A stretch of 64,000 nucleotides of DNA from Phylloscopus collybita (Eukaryota; Chordata; Aves; Passeriformes; Phylloscopidae). Within the stretch, counting starts at the first letter, position 1. Every line of letters starts with the position of its first letter. Shown here in pieces: positions 51,530-63,180 of the stretch. The position numbers and the translations under genes are program-made. The stretch spans positions 62,388,001 to 62,452,000 of the forward strand of contig JAJNNQ010000075.1 of NCBI GenBank assembly GCA_027886175.1. The letters run 5' to 3'. The notes beneath the pieces were generated by a model. It made no database searches. It worked only from the letters and a program-made list of their open reading frames with translations, and was not told the origin of the DNA.

Positions 51530-52600
51530 GCGGAAAACGGCTGCAGCCCAGAGGGCAGAACTCCCCTGGCGAAGGGGGCAGGAGCCGTGAGGACACAAGC
51601 GCTGGCTGGGCGAGGCGAGGGGGCACCGCTGGGGCTGCCAGAGGGGCAGGAGAGGCGCCGACACCCCTGTCCCAGGCTGGGGTAACCCTTGCCGGCTCCG
51701 GGGAGCGCGGCTCAGCCCGGCTGCCCCTTCTCGCCGTGCGAGAGCGGCCGGAGCGCTGCGGCCGCCCTGGGCCGGCCTCCTCCTGCCGGCCGAGTCCCCT
51801 CCTCCCCGCTGCCTTCCCGGCGGCGGAGGGGGCGGTCGCGGGCGGCCGAGCCGCTCGGGGCCCGGCAGCGCTGCCCATGGGGGAGTGCGGGGTACCCCCG
51901 CAGGTCCAGCTCTTCCTCCGCGCCTGCGAGCAGGGCGACTGCGAGACCGCCCGACGCCTTTTGGGGCTGCCCGGCGGCGGCGGCGGCCCCGCCGACCCGG
52001 CCGCCCCCTCGTCCTCCTGCGGCCCCGAGGAGACGGCGGCGGAGCCCCGCGGCGAAGCGTCGTCCCCGCCGACCCCCGCCGTGCCCGTGGACTGCACGGA
52101 CGAGGCCGGCAACACGGGGCTGCAGTTCGCCGCGGCCGGGGGCCACGAGCAGCTGGTGCGGTTCCTGCTGCGGAAAGGCGCCTCGGTGCAGAGCAGCAAC
52201 CACTACGGATGGAGCCCCCTCATGCAAGCGGCCAGGTACGGGGGAGAGGGAGGGAGGGAGGGATCAGGGCCGAGGCGTGGGTCTCCGACCGCCATCCCGC
52301 CTCCCCACCGAGCATCGGCCTAGTCGGCGGCAGCCCCGGGGCGGGGAAGGAAAGGAGGGCCGCCGAGGCTCTGCGTTCCCCGCCCCCGGGCTGCCGCGGG
52401 CGCTCGGCTCCCTCGCCCTCCGAAGTGCGGTCCCCGGGCCGAGGGAGGGCGCCCGGGAGCGCCGGGGAGCTCCGGGCGAGTCAGCGTGCGAGGCAGGGCG
52501 GGCGCCATGTTGGAGGCCGCGGTCGGTCGTCGCCGGTGGAGGCCGGAGTTGTCCCCCGGGGATCGGTGTGGGTGAGGAGCGGCTGTGCAGTGTAGAATTG
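51530..52600. promoter_or_regulatory. CpG-rich promoter region of ANKS6
   Basis: GC- and CpG-dense block covering ANKS6 exon 1, about 350 bases upstream of the start codon and the first 365 bases of intron 1. No TATA box is evident. The transcription start is not determinable by eye. Confidence 0.75.
51877..52235 (+). CDS. ANKS6: ANKS6 exon 1
   Basis: Starts [20 protein letters not shown], closely like the human N-terminus, which fixes the start at 51877. The frame is open for 47 more codons upstream but only with a GTG, so no longer start is supported. Residues about 31-70 are a Gly/Pro/Ala/Glu-rich linker that differs in length from human. The first full ankyrin repeat (about 75-105) follows and the exon ends in SPLMQAAR. 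The donor is GCCAG|GTACGG and the last codon is split after AG. Confidence 0.94.
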
Positions 52601-55600
52601 GCTAAGTGTTAGCCTGCGGCGTTAAAAACTTCTCATGTTAAGAATGTGGTGTTTGAAGCAGTGCACGCCATTTCTTGGTTAAGGCAGCGCAAAGTTGGAG
52701 ATAACTTCAACACAAAACACTGCTCTCCTCTGTGACAATAGGTATATGCATGTACTTATTTTTTCCTCCATTTTTTGTACGTATGTCTTACTTGTTGAAA
52801 ACTACGTCTGACATAAAACATGCTGAAGCGAACAGAAACAATTAACTTGACTGTTTGCTTAGGTGGAGGATAGGGAAAATCATTGCAGAGGGTTTTTAAT
52901 GACAAAATGGTTGTTTTCTGCATCAGTGATGCTTCCTTTGCGTAACCCACTGCTGGGCTGTGGGAGGTTCCCGTGTTGGTGCTTGTCTTCATTCCTACAA
53001 GCACAGCTTGGGCTCACAGGCGTGTTTTGCAGAGTTGGAGGGCACTGCTGTCCTTTAATAACTGAATGCTTAATCAAGAGAAGATTTTTTTTGTTGTTGT
53101 TCTGGTGGTTTTTTTGTTGGTTTTTTTTTTAATTTAATTTTTTAAATTTTCATAACATTAGACTACTTGGAAGAAAAGAGTCTTTCAAAGTCAACATTTC
53201 TCTTTTCAATTAATGGCCATAGAAAGTTCCCAAAGAATGAGTCACACAGCTGGTTTCCCAGTAAGAACAAGGAAGACAAGGTTCAACAATTTTGGGTTTT
53301 TTTGATGGTTTAAAAAAAAGAAAAAAACTTGCAGAAAGAGATTTAGAATTTTTTTCCCCTTAATGAAAACCATACGCTCATTCCTTAAAAACAATAAAGT
53401 CAGATGACTATAACCCTCTCACTGATTTCAAGAAATTACTGACTGACGTTTCAAAAGTACTGTATAAATTGATGAAAACTGTAAAGTAGAAGAGCATGTT
53501 TCTCTTTTCTTTTTTAATGGATAACCAGAAAGGAAACACAGTGTTTGTACAAAGGTAGACTTCAGACTAATGTAGCTGTTTAATTTTCTGGCTGTGATTC
53601 TCTCTATTGCAATTGGACAGGAGGTAGCATATATGCATACAATTAACTGTGTGCAGGGGTTGCAGGCTCTACTGAGGTGATGCAGTGAAGGGTACCAGGA
53701 TAGACCTAGGGAGTACACAGGCTCCAAAGGCTTCCTCCTGCGACTGTGTGCTTTCTGGAAGGAAGCTAAGGACTTTGGGGCTCGTGGTTGCTTTAAGTGG
53801 TTAGCAGCATTCTTTGGGGTTTCCTTGACTAAGGTTTGCTTTGCTGTAGTGTGCAAAGGCTGCCTTCAGGGTTGTTCTAAACACAATGTGTGTGAACATG
53901 TAGTAGTGCATGATACCTGCAGCAAGGGGCACGATGCACTCATCTTGTCAAGGTATTATATTTATTAAAATATGGGGTTGCCATTTTCTCACTGATAACT
54001 GTCTGGTTGGGTGTGTGGCTTAGATGATTGGCTTGCTTACTGGCAAATATCAGAGCCTCTGGTAGTCAAGTGATATCAAAACTGGGTTGCTGGTAAAACT
54101 GGTGTCAAAGTTTAGTACTCTGACCAGGTTCTTGTAGATATTCCACACAAGAAGGGTTTGGTGCCAAGTTTCCTTAATGGAAGATACTTGATATTACACA
54201 ATTTTAATTTAGCCTTGTAATACAGTAGTCTCTTGAAATCATAGCACAAGCCTGACAACTGCAACAGACAGTTCGTCACAAGACACCATGGCACACCCAT
54301 TACACCCATAGTCCCTCTATGCTCATCATCACAGTGCTGGGTGTTGGAAGGAATGGGTTAAAAACCACAAGACTTTTGAGGAGGATTGTAAATCACTCAA
54401 GTGACCTTGCAGCCAGGAGTAATTCTTGATAAGCCTTGTGTGAACTGCAGGCCAGTGGTCTTTTAGCATGAACTGGTAATGGTGCTGGCTTCTCCACTTC
54501 TGTATCTCTACCTGTGTGTTGCTTTGGGGATCCCCAGGTAACAAATAAATTTACTCTTTGCATTTTAGCTGAGTGAGTTTGTGGTTGTGTCAGCTTATGC
54601 ACTGGGTATCCCCAATTATCAGGAAGGAATATGTGGCTGGAAGCCAACTCAAGCACCTTACTTTCTTAAAATTAGTTTTCTGGTTGCTGAATTTTAATGC
54701 TCAGTGTTGGGCTGAACTGTGTAGATGTTTCCCCCATGCTGGTCTGTCTTACTGAGGAGTAGAATATTTTCCATTGGTTGTTTTAGGGAAGGTCATTCAC
54801 GTGGCCAATTGTCCCACTCTGCTGGTAAGCCATTTCTCTTACAGATCACCTCTGGTCCCCTTGGTGTTGAGGGAAGTTCAGCTAACTTTACAAGTATGAT
54901 GGCCACTCACCATGTTCTTCTTTGAGCTTCATGGGCACATCTGTATTCACTGAGTTTTCTTGCATTGTGGGAGTTCATTGATGGTTCACAACTTGGAAAC
55001 AAGGGATAAAAAAAAATGCAAATATAGAAGACTGACTCTCCAGTTGAAAAAATGTTGTTTGTTTGTCTGTTTTTCCCTTAGTTAGCACTGACTCTGCAGT
55101 TTTTACTCCAGTTGTTCAGTAGTAATGGGAGTACTTAATAAAGATCCCTGGGAACAAACTGGCTTTGATCCATTAATGTGATACAGCTGTGGAAATAAGA
55201 CAGTGAAGGTGACACTGGTTCATAGAAGTTATGAGTTGGTGCCCTGCAGCAGAAAATGAGGCTGGCACCTTGCTGCTTTGAGCAGACCATCCTCTTCAAT
55301 AGGTGTCTGTTCTCTGAGCATGGTCACTGGTACATGTGGAATGGTTTAGTTTACAGTCCTCAGCTGATGATTGCTCTCCTCTGGCAAGGTGCCCATTGTC
55401 ACGTTCAGAGATGTGTGTATGATCCCTCACAGTGTACGTATTAGTCAGTAGGCAGATTGGGTAACAAAGTTTTCTAGGTTCAGAGTATATTGGTTTTTGC
55501 AATCCAAGGTGTTAATTCTCCTCTGTATCTCTTTCTCCCAAGGTTTGGACATCTAAGTGTGGCCCATATCTTGCTGGAGAATGGTGCTGATCTCAATGCA

Positions 55601-58600
55601 CAGAACAAGTTAGGAGCCAGTGTCCTCACAATGGCCTCCAGAGGCGGTCACGTCAGCATGGTGAAATTGTTGCTGGAATCTGGAGCTTTTGTGGACAATT
55701 ATGACCATTTTAGCACAAATGTACTTAACAGCAGCAGAGACGACCTTCCCGATATCACTCCACTGATGGCAGCTGCTCAGCATGGCCATGAGGCAGTGGT
55801 GCATCTGTTGCTAGACTGGGGAGCTGATTGTAACTACTCTCTGAAGATGATGGGCTGGAGTCCTTTAATGCTGGCGGCCGTTAGTGGAAAGGTGAGCTTG
55901 GCGCAGCAGCTCATGGAGAAAGGTGCCAATCCTGATCACTTGAATGTACTACATAAAACACCTTTTGAAATCTCTGTTGGCTTCAAACACAAAGACATGA
56001 AGGACTATTTGGAATCTCTCACAACGATCAGGCCTCAGGCAGGTATGGAATGTTACTTTTTTTGTTTCACTTTCTTGCAGTTCTGATGGTGTATTTAGAA
56101 ATTGAAGAGCTTATCTTGTATGGGTATTATGTTCTTTGTAATTTGCAGCTGGATTTTGAAAATGTTGGAGTAGGCACACCTGCTTCAGCTGAGGTATGAG
56201 TGCCTAACTTCAGCAGATTTTTTCCATGTCAACAGGATAAGATTCCTGTCTGTATGTGGCTGGTTTGGGGACACTTCAAGGTATTTATACAAACGAGCAC
56301 TGGGAAGCGTTTAGCAAGAGGGTTTGGAAGAGCTGGATTTCCCAGCTTTGGACTGTTTGCTATAAAGCATAAGGATATTGCTAGCTCTAGAAAGACCATT
56401 TTCCACTGCCATGTGGACATGCCCAGAACTGTTGTCTACATTTGGTTTCGTTCCTGCAGGTCAAACTTTCCTTGTACTTGAAGAAGTAATAACAAAAAGC
56501 AGACGTCTGTTTCTGCTGTAGAGAAGGTGTTAACTCAGATATTGACTTACAGGTTAAGTTGGAACTCTTAGAGCTTTCATACAGCCATGCTGCCAGGCAG
56601 AACTGATTCATTGTAGATACTTGCTCCTGACCAGTCTCTTGAGGAACAGACATCACTTGGTTACAGTACACAGAATCAGAGATCCATGGGATTCACTAGT
56701 GTCCATGTGTTTACGTGTACAGTATGTATGTGCAGGCAGAGTTGTCCTCATGAATCTTGAAAACCTTCTGTGGTTGTACGACTTAAAGTATTCAAGGACA
56801 CTGTTTAAGTGAGGAGACTGGACTTGCTTTAAAGCAGATTAATGTTTGCCACCCATGCTGAGGGGGAATTTCCATCAGCAGGAGGGTAGTAACTCATTTG
56901 GGCAGAGAGGGGAGTAAAAACAATTTTCTGCATTGGTTTTTGACCATACTTCAGTTTCCTCCTGGTGCTGAAATCTTGAATATCCTGTGGAGAAGAAATC
57001 ATTTCTGTCATGTGGAAGACAGGAAAAAAGGAACTTTTCTTCTAATCCATTGCCATAGATAGGGCAAACTGCCTCCTAGGAGAAAGCAGCTCTCTTCCCA
57101 TGGCTGTTGTCAGCAGCAAATTCAGAACTAACTGGATGGCTTGAGTGTTACCTGTCTTCTGTCCCTGTCCTTACATTGGCTTACACAGATGGCAGTCTTT
57201 CTTTCTGGCATCTTCTCCTGGTCTTCTGCTCCCTGAAGCTGCCTTTCTTTCCAGGTTTCATGCATGGCAAGTATGGAGCCTGGTCCTTTCCAAATTAGTC
57301 TTTTGAAATCTGTTTTACAGTGGTGAGCTCATACACACAGTTCCTTCTATAAGAGCAGTTTCTGAATCAGGAGAAAATGTAGGAGCCATCACTCTCTTTC
57401 CTGGTCTTAAAATAAGAGTTTCTTGGAATATTTTGGGCTTTTCAGCAATTGCTTTTGTTCAGCGTATTAAGGTGACTTCCTTTGGAGTCAAGCTGTGAAC
57501 ATAAACCTTTTCTGTATTTCATAAAAATGTCAGAATTGGGCTCATGAAATCTCAGTGCCTCCTTCTTTTCCATAAAATTTTACGATTTTATTACCATTGA
57601 TTCTGTAGTAACAATTTGTAATAATTTGGAAAATAGAGGACAATGTTCTCTGGCATGAGTGGAAGGTGAAAAATAAGTCACTATTTTTTCCTCATCTTAC
57701 ATAGTGTCAGAAGTTTCAGAGCACTGTTAAGCCATGTAAAAAGAATGATTCTTCATTCAAAATATTACAGTTTGTAATAATTAAAGTTCTTACTATGGGG
57801 ATGGTTATCTGGGAGCTGAAGAATATTAATTCATAAGTAGCAAGCTGTGTAGTTAAATTGACACTATTACTTTTGTGACCTTTACAAATTGACCTAGAAA
57901 TACTCAAGAGGAAATAAAACTGGAGCAGCTTGTAGAACTCATTTTGAGTCACCTTTCAAAATAATCCCATACTATTTGAGTGTTCACTGTTGTACAGGGG
58001 ATTTTACCAGATCAAAGAACCATACTTCTTTAGTGGATATTTTAGTGGATATTTTAGACTTCCAGGCAGGAAACAAAAGAGTTTCCAAATGCAATTTCCT
58101 GATGGAGAATGGAAATTGAAAAGCCTGTGCTGGCAGGAGTTTCATAGTTTTGAACTATAGTTTGCATTATAGTTTCTAGCTTTAGCTCTGCACAAAGAAC
58201 CATACAGGTGAGTCATTCTTCCCAAAGGTAATAAAGAAGTTGTCAATACTTTCTTTGTTCTTATTAAATGTATGCTTAAACATATATTTTATGGTACTTT
58301 AATAGTTTTTCCTATAAAAATTCTACTAGATTTTTTTCTCTTTTTTTGGCTTGCTAATAGAAGTGTTTATATTTCTTTCAGATGCAGAAAAAAGGCAACC
58401 TGATGTCTTTCATGCTTTGAAACTGGGTAAGTACTGCCATGATTCTTCTACCCTGTCTACTTTTTCTTACTTCACAGCATGTCTGTTTGCTAGCATGGGA
58501 GACATGATTTTTCTGTTCCCACTTTTCACGTACGAGTTACCAAAACATCTTCCTGGGAAAGCCTCAAGTCTGTTAGATTTTGTGCCCTTCTTGTACTCCT

Positions 58601-60284
58601 GTGATTTTTGAGATTTACTGATGTTAGTGCTGGGTCAGAAGTATCATAGGAGGGGCCAAATGAATACTGGTAAGCACACTGGGTTTCGGCTTTTTTACTT
58701 GGCTATGGATGGCAGCACTTTAAAAAAGCAACTCATTAGGTTAAGGAGTGCCCAGGGTTCAAAGTAAATTCTGGTGTCTCTGTAGGTTCCAGGGTTTCTG
58801 TTTAACAAAGTCTGTGCTCTAGGTCTGTGTTAAAAAAGCCACCTGTTCTCTTTTACCAAATTGGAACATACAAAAAGTAGTTCTGTGCTTTTCTGTTATT
58901 CCTTTTCAAATAAATTAGCTGAGTGGAGCTGGTGGGTGTGAGTTTCAGTGAGTGCATTCAAGTGGCTGCAGGGTTTGTCTGGGATTCTGACCGACTTTCC
59001 AAGGAAAGTGTTCTTGCCTGTGATTGAGTTGAAAGCAGCTTATGCCATGAAGCAGTTTACCATCTGAAGGTTTTTATAAAGGTGAATTTTTTTCCATTTG
59101 TATGGTAGTTGATGATTTGCTCGTTCTTGCCCCTGTTCCTGTGGTGGTACACACAGTCACAGAGATTTTCTTTTTTCCTTTATCTTCTTCCCTGCTTTTG
59201 CCTGCCACAGGACATCAGAAAAATACAGGACGTAAGTGAGCTTAAGTTCTCTGTTTGAGGTAATCCTGACTACCTCATACTTCTTTTAAAAGCGGTTTTA
59301 CTTCAAGATCTAGAAAAAACCCCACAAACTTGTTCAAATATGTTCAGTAAAGTATTTCATACTGCTTTTCCTAATCTAGACAAGAACACAAGTGGCTATC
59401 AGTTCCTTTACGTGGAAACCTGAAAATTAGATTAACTTTTAAAGAATTGTAAAGATTACAAATGGCGACAAACTACTTTACTTTTGAGCAAGGAGTAGGG
59501 AAGTTTTGTGTTGGAGGCATAGTTCAAATACTGGAAGCAGAAAAAAAAATAATTTGGAATGTAAGAAGGTTGAGTACTGAAATAAACTCTTTGGGAGGTT
59601 GTGGAATTCTCTCAGTAAAGGTTTTTAGAATCAGTGAACTGTCTTTATAAGAGGAATTTACAGGTCATTGTGACATAGGGCATTATTCTACCTCTTAAGG
59701 CAAGGGATAGCCTCCACCACCTTTTAGAGTGCCTTTGTACCCACCTGCTTTGATTGTAAAATGTTTGATTCTGTGATTGCAGCCTGTGGAAATGGAACAG
59801 GGATCTTTGAAGGAAAAATCATGGTACCTCAGCATCATCAGTTTTCATTGCATGACATCACAAATATTCCCTATTTGTGTCTTCACATGCAGGATGCACT
59901 GCAGTTCATACAGCTTTCATTAGTCTTCATTTCAGGAAATAATTCTTGTAATGGGATTGCACCTTAAGTGTACAGGTAGAGAAAGTGAGGAAAATACAGT
60001 TCCTCATGCAATTTTATGTAGGCTGGAAAGATGTACTAACTAACTAACGTTTAGGTTATGTTTTATCACTGTTTTGCAGGAAACTTTCAGCTGGTTAAAG
60101 AGATCATTGATGAAGATCTGAGTCAGGTTAATATTACCAATGTTGACGGTGCATCTCCTTTAATGATTGCGGCTGTAACTGGACAGCTGCCCCTTGTCCA
60201 GCTCCTTGTTGAGAAGAAGGCTGATATTGATAAACAGGATAGTGTTCATGGCTGGACAGCACTAATGCAGGCCACGTACCATGG
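51877..60284 (+). CDS. ANKS6: ANKS6, ankyrin repeat and SAM domain-containing 6 (exons 1-4; 3' exons off the right edge)
   Basis: Coding exons: 51877-52235, 55543-56042, 58382-58426, 60080-60284, totalling 1109 bases (369 codons plus two bases) with phase kept at each join. Family knowledge: ANKS6 works in the inversin compartment of primary cilia with INVS, NPHP3 and NEK8, acting as an activator of NEK8; human ANKS6 has 871 residues and mutations cause nephronophthisis. Visible here: an N-terminal leader with a low-complexity Gly/Pro/Ala insert, then a run of ankyrin repeats from about residue 75 ([78 protein letters not shown]). The remaining ankyrin repeats, the Ser-rich middle and the C-terminal SAM domain must lie to the right. 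The gene diverges from GALNT12, as in human. Confidence 0.95.
52236..55542 (+). other. ANKS6 intron 1 (3.3 kb)
   Basis: CpG-rich at first, then ordinary AT-rich sequence. It holds short T/A runs near 53080-53150 and a possible solo LTR at about 54342-54651, listed separately. The 142-codon minus-strand frame at 53428-53856 is unrecognised. Confidence 0.85.
54342..54651 (+). mobile_element. Possible solo LTR remnant
   Basis: The segment begins TGTTGGAAGG and ends CCAACTCA, giving a short TGTTGG/CCAACA-like inverted end (imperfect). Inside, an AATAAA at 54544 is followed by a G/T-rich stretch, an arrangement like an LTR R-U5 region. No target-site duplication matches (ctggg before, agcac after). 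Weak evidence; ordinary intron sequence is the alternative. Confidence 0.22.
55543..56042 (+). CDS. ANKS6: ANKS6 exon 2: four to five ankyrin repeats
   Basis: Acceptor TCTCCCAAG|GTTTGG, donor CAGGCAG|GTATGG, 500 bases, residues 120-287. It carries repeated ankyrin signatures ([60 protein letters not shown]) and ends with a segment like human D-Y-L-D-P-L-T-T-V-R-P. A less regular stretch around N-Y-D-H-F-S separates two repeats, at the place where the human protein also has an insert. Confidence 0.95.
56043..58381 (+). other. ANKS6 intron 2 (2.3 kb)
   Basis: AT-rich intron. A 12-base tandem duplication (tagtggatattt) lies near 58032. No other feature recognised. Confidence 0.85.
58382..58426 (+). 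CDS. ANKS6: ANKS6 exon 3 (45 bases)
   Basis: A very short exon: acceptor ATTTCTTTCAG|ATGCAG, donor AAACTGG|GTAAGT. With the G carried from exon 2 it reads [16 protein letters not shown], matching human DEEKRRPDIFHALKMG. Phase fits exons 2 and 4. Confidence 0.94.
58427..60079 (+). other. ANKS6 intron 3 (1.65 kb)
   Basis: Contains the microexon candidate at 59211-59231. Otherwise nothing recognised. Confidence 0.85.
59211..59231 (+). CDS. Candidate in-frame 21-base ANKS6 microexon
   Basis: A long pyrimidine tract (about 59166-59202) leads to TGCCACAG|GACATC, and 21 bases later comes ACAGGAC|GTAAGTGAG, close to the ideal donor. Inserted between exons 3 and 4 it keeps phase and adds seven residues without a stop (reading G-H-Q-K-N-T-G across the join, with the next codon becoming Arg). 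It is not part of the main human protein as I know it. Inference only: an alternative or tissue-specific exon. Confidence 0.35.
60080..60284 (+). CDS. ANKS6: ANKS6 exon 4: two ankyrin repeats
   Basis: Acceptor TGTTTTGCAG|GAAACT, donor CCATGG|GTAAGA, 205 bases. It reads [17 protein letters not shown], then [20 protein letters not shown] and [19 protein letters not shown], near-identical to human in the last block. The following human segment (N-K-E-I-V-K-Y-L-L) was not found between 60285 and 64000, so exon 5 is outside the window. Confidence 0.95.
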
Positions 60285-62578
60285 GTAAGATATGTGCTCT
60301 CTTTGTGTCTACCAGTAAAGAAGTTTAATTTTTCTCACATCCCAATAGAAAAACCCCTTTTTGATACTGACTCTAGAAGCAGTGACGTTTTACAAGAAAT
60401 TAAGAGACTCGTGATCTCACTTTTTCATGACTCTTGTATTGTCATCGGCTTTTTGGAGCAAATCTGAATCACGTTTTGCCTACCACAGTATAAGAAAAAC
60501 ATTAAACTATGAGGGAATGTCCAAAGGAGGGCAACACAGATAGTGAAGGGCCTTGAGGGGAGGCTGTGTGAGGAGAGGCTGAGGTCACTGGGCCTGTTCA
60601 GCCTGGAGGAGAGGAGTCTGAGAGGAGACCTCATTGCAGTCTACAACTTCCTCATGAGGGGAAGAGGAGGGACAGACACTGATCTCTTTTCTGTGGTGAT
60701 CAGTTACAGGACCTGAGAGAATGGCCTGAGGTGTCAAGGTGAGATTTACGTTGGATATTAGAAAAAGATTCTTTACTCAGAGAGTGGTTGGGTATTGGAA
60801 TGAGTTCCCCAGGGGAGCGGTCACAGCACCAAGCCTGACAGAATTCAAGGAGTGTTGGAACAAAGCATTTAAAGACATGGCGTTACTCTTGGGGATGGTG
60901 CTGTGCATGGCCAGAGGCTGGATTCAGCAATCCTTGTTGATCCCTTCTAACTCACATTATTCTGTGATGTTTGGACTTTAAAATGAGTGGATCCTTTGGG
61001 AACCTGAAGCAAGCTCAGTAAGTACTGGGAGCATAGTGCTCCAGGCAGCCCCCTGGAGCCTTGGTGCAGATTTCCGCTTCCATCCTTTGATGTTTTTCAG
61101 TATTGTGAAAGATACTTGTCACAGGGTTGTAAGTCTATATGAAATTGTGAAACTTCAAGGCAATCAGCCTTCCATGTCCTGCATTTTCCAGTCCTAAAAG
61201 CATCCCTTTGTTCTCCTATTTAGCCTTTAGTTTTCATGGAGTTTTTGGAAATGCAACCAAAATAATTGTCATCTTCTGTAAAGCTCCTTCATAAATCTAA
61301 GTAGATGCTTAGGAGTCAGAAATTGCCCTGGCTTCACATGTGATAGCTGTCATATATTTAACACTGTCTGAATAGAGGATATTCAGTTTAGGAAGGTGAA
61401 CTTGTCTTGGTTGTTGTAGATAAGACACTCAGCAAGGTGAAGGTTCTCTTCAATGGTAGTGCATGAATTGTATAAATGCAGGTATTCTGCACCAGATATT
61501 GTTTTTAGTCAGCAGATCTCATTGGACCATGGAAGTGCAACAAAGAGGAAAAATAGGAGGTCAAGTTGTCAATTCCTTGTGAAACTTTCCTGAAGTGGTT
61601 CTTGGAGACCTTTATTGATAGGTAGTAGTGACAGACATTCCAAAGAAGTACAGTAAGATCAGTTTTTCTGGTGCAGCTGCTTCACTTAGCAGCAGTCACC
61701 CAGCACACAGCTGGAATAGAAGCAGCCAGCACAAAGTGATGCTGCTGGCATGTCCCCTTGCTGGTACTCAGGTACTTGTTTGTGGAGGCACACACAAAGG
61801 TGAGTCCTGCATGTGTTCAGATACTGGCTGTTCAGTTTACTGGAGGATTGGGTTATGAAAATTCCCTAATATCAGTCTTCACAGTAATGGAACTTTGTTA
61901 GTTAATTTTGTTAACATGCTTGAGGTAGTGGAAATTTAGGAGTCTTTGGTATTGTTCATGCTTAACTAAAGCTATCTAAAGGACATTGGCTCAGTGAAAA
62001 GACCAGAAGGACATCTCAGCCCTGGAAATATGGGTGTGACTTCTTGGGAACTTAGAGCTATCCATGAGGGATAAAAGATACCCCTAGTCACCCAAGATAA
62101 TCCCAGCATCACAACCATGTATGAAACCCTCTCAGTCTTGTCTGGTGTCATAGGTAAGTAGTGACTCCAGGGATGTCTGGATCAATAGAAGAGTAGCATG
62201 AATACTGCAGAAATACAATTGCTGTGCTAAGATTTACTATGGTGAGCAATCATAGTACGAGTACAGTTGAAGTGTACAAGAGGCCGGTGCGTAAAGCCAC
62301 ATTCGGAGTGCCTCAGTGTGGGTGAAATACCTCATGTGCATAGATACTTATCCTTGTAATTCTAAACTTTGCATCTGAGCCTTTTTCTTAGCATGGAGAG
62401 TTGCAAATTTTCATAACATCTGGAAAACCTTGGCCTCCACAGAGCCTCAGCTAATCCTTTCTCAGGACCACCAAGAGTGCGAAGGGTCTCAGGCTTGAAG
62501 GAGGGAGCAGGCAAGGTCTCTTCGAGCTAAAGGCACTAAAAAATTGTGTCTCTCTGTGCTCTCAAGGTGCAGGACTGG
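60285..62578 (+). other. ANKS6 intron 4, part before the ERV
   Basis: Holds a CR1 3' end (60505-60975). The rest, about 60976-62578, shows no exon, RNA gene or further mobile element that I can support. Confidence 0.8.
60505..60975 (+). mobile_element. CR1 LINE, 5'-truncated 3' end
   Basis: Carries the typical CR1 3' wording: 'gaggctgaggtcactgggcc', 'tgttcagcctggaggagagg', then 'gttggatattagaaaaagat', 'tggaatgagttccccaggg' and a close in 'ttctaactcac' with 'attattctgtgatg', the degenerate form of the CR1 terminal ATTCTATGAT repeats. CR1 has no poly(A) tail and is nearly always 5'-truncated, as here. Sense orientation within ANKS6 intron 4. Confidence 0.85.
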
Positions 62579-63047
62579 TGTCTTGGTTTGGAAAGACAGG
62601 TATCTGCCAGGGAAACTGAGGTTCCCCTAGGATGGAGAATACCAACCCCTCGCACCCCGACGAATTATAATTTTGCAATCAAGGGCTCTCAGGCGAAGAT
62701 ATTGGGAATAGGAATAACAGTTCTTTACTAGGAGGTTTAACAATACAAATATGATAGGAAACAAAACCACCCAACCAAACAAACAAATAAACAAATAAAC
62801 AATAATTTTAGAAGAAAACCCTGACAAAGTCAGAGTTTCAATCTGACCCTGTGATTCAGGATGTTGATAACAGTCCAAACGTAAACAGTCCAAACACTTC
62901 TGGAGTGGCAGACGTGATCCTGTTGGAGCAGAGATGATTCTGCGAAGAAACCGGTTCAGGGACGGCCAGGAGGGAGACAGGATGGCCAGCACAGGAGACG
63001 AAGAAGCTCTTCCCACACCGCCACGAAGGAAGCGCCGCGCACACCGC

Positions 63048-63135
63048 TCCTGCAGCAGGGCCGAACCACTCCTGCAGCAGGGCCGAACCACTCCTGCAGC
63101 AGGGCCGAACCACTCCTGCAGCAGGGCCGAACCGC
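63048..63135. repeat. 22-base tandem repeat, 4 copies, in the LTR
   Basis: The unit ctcctgcagcagggccgaac plus 'ca' occurs at 63048, 63070, 63092 and 63114, identical except for the last base or two of copy four. Each unit holds the palindrome cctgcagcagg-like core. The repeats are immediately adjacent with no unique spacers, so this is not a CRISPR array. Confidence 0.95.
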
Positions 63136-63147
63136 CAACCCCCGGCC

Positions 63148-63180
63148 ACCCCCCCCCTCCCCCCCCCCCCCCCACCGCCA
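63148..63180. repeat. C-rich run in the LTR
   Basis: Nearly pure C (G on the ERV's coding strand), including runs of 9 and about 15 C. It could form a G-quadruplex on the minus strand and its length in the assembly is uncertain. Confidence 0.85.

Noticed and set aside
51736..51876. N-terminal extension of ANKS6 by 47 residues
   Set aside because: It is in frame, but begins with GTG, not ATG, and the human protein starts at the residue equivalent to 51877.
51689..52612. 307- and 236-codon plus-strand frames and minus-strand frames around ANKS6 exon 1
   Set aside because: Other frames of a GC-rich exon; Arg/Pro-rich and unlike any known protein.
53428..53856. 142-codon minus-strand frame in ANKS6 intron 1
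   Set aside because: No recognisable domain, no polyadenylation signal or splice context; consistent with chance.
60285..62578. ANKS6 exon 5
   Set aside because: The expected continuation (N-K-E-I-V-K-Y-L-L, then an ankyrin repeat) is not present in any plus-strand frame here.
63048..63135. CRISPR-like array
   Set aside because: Repeats are directly adjacent without spacers, and the genome is a vertebrate's.
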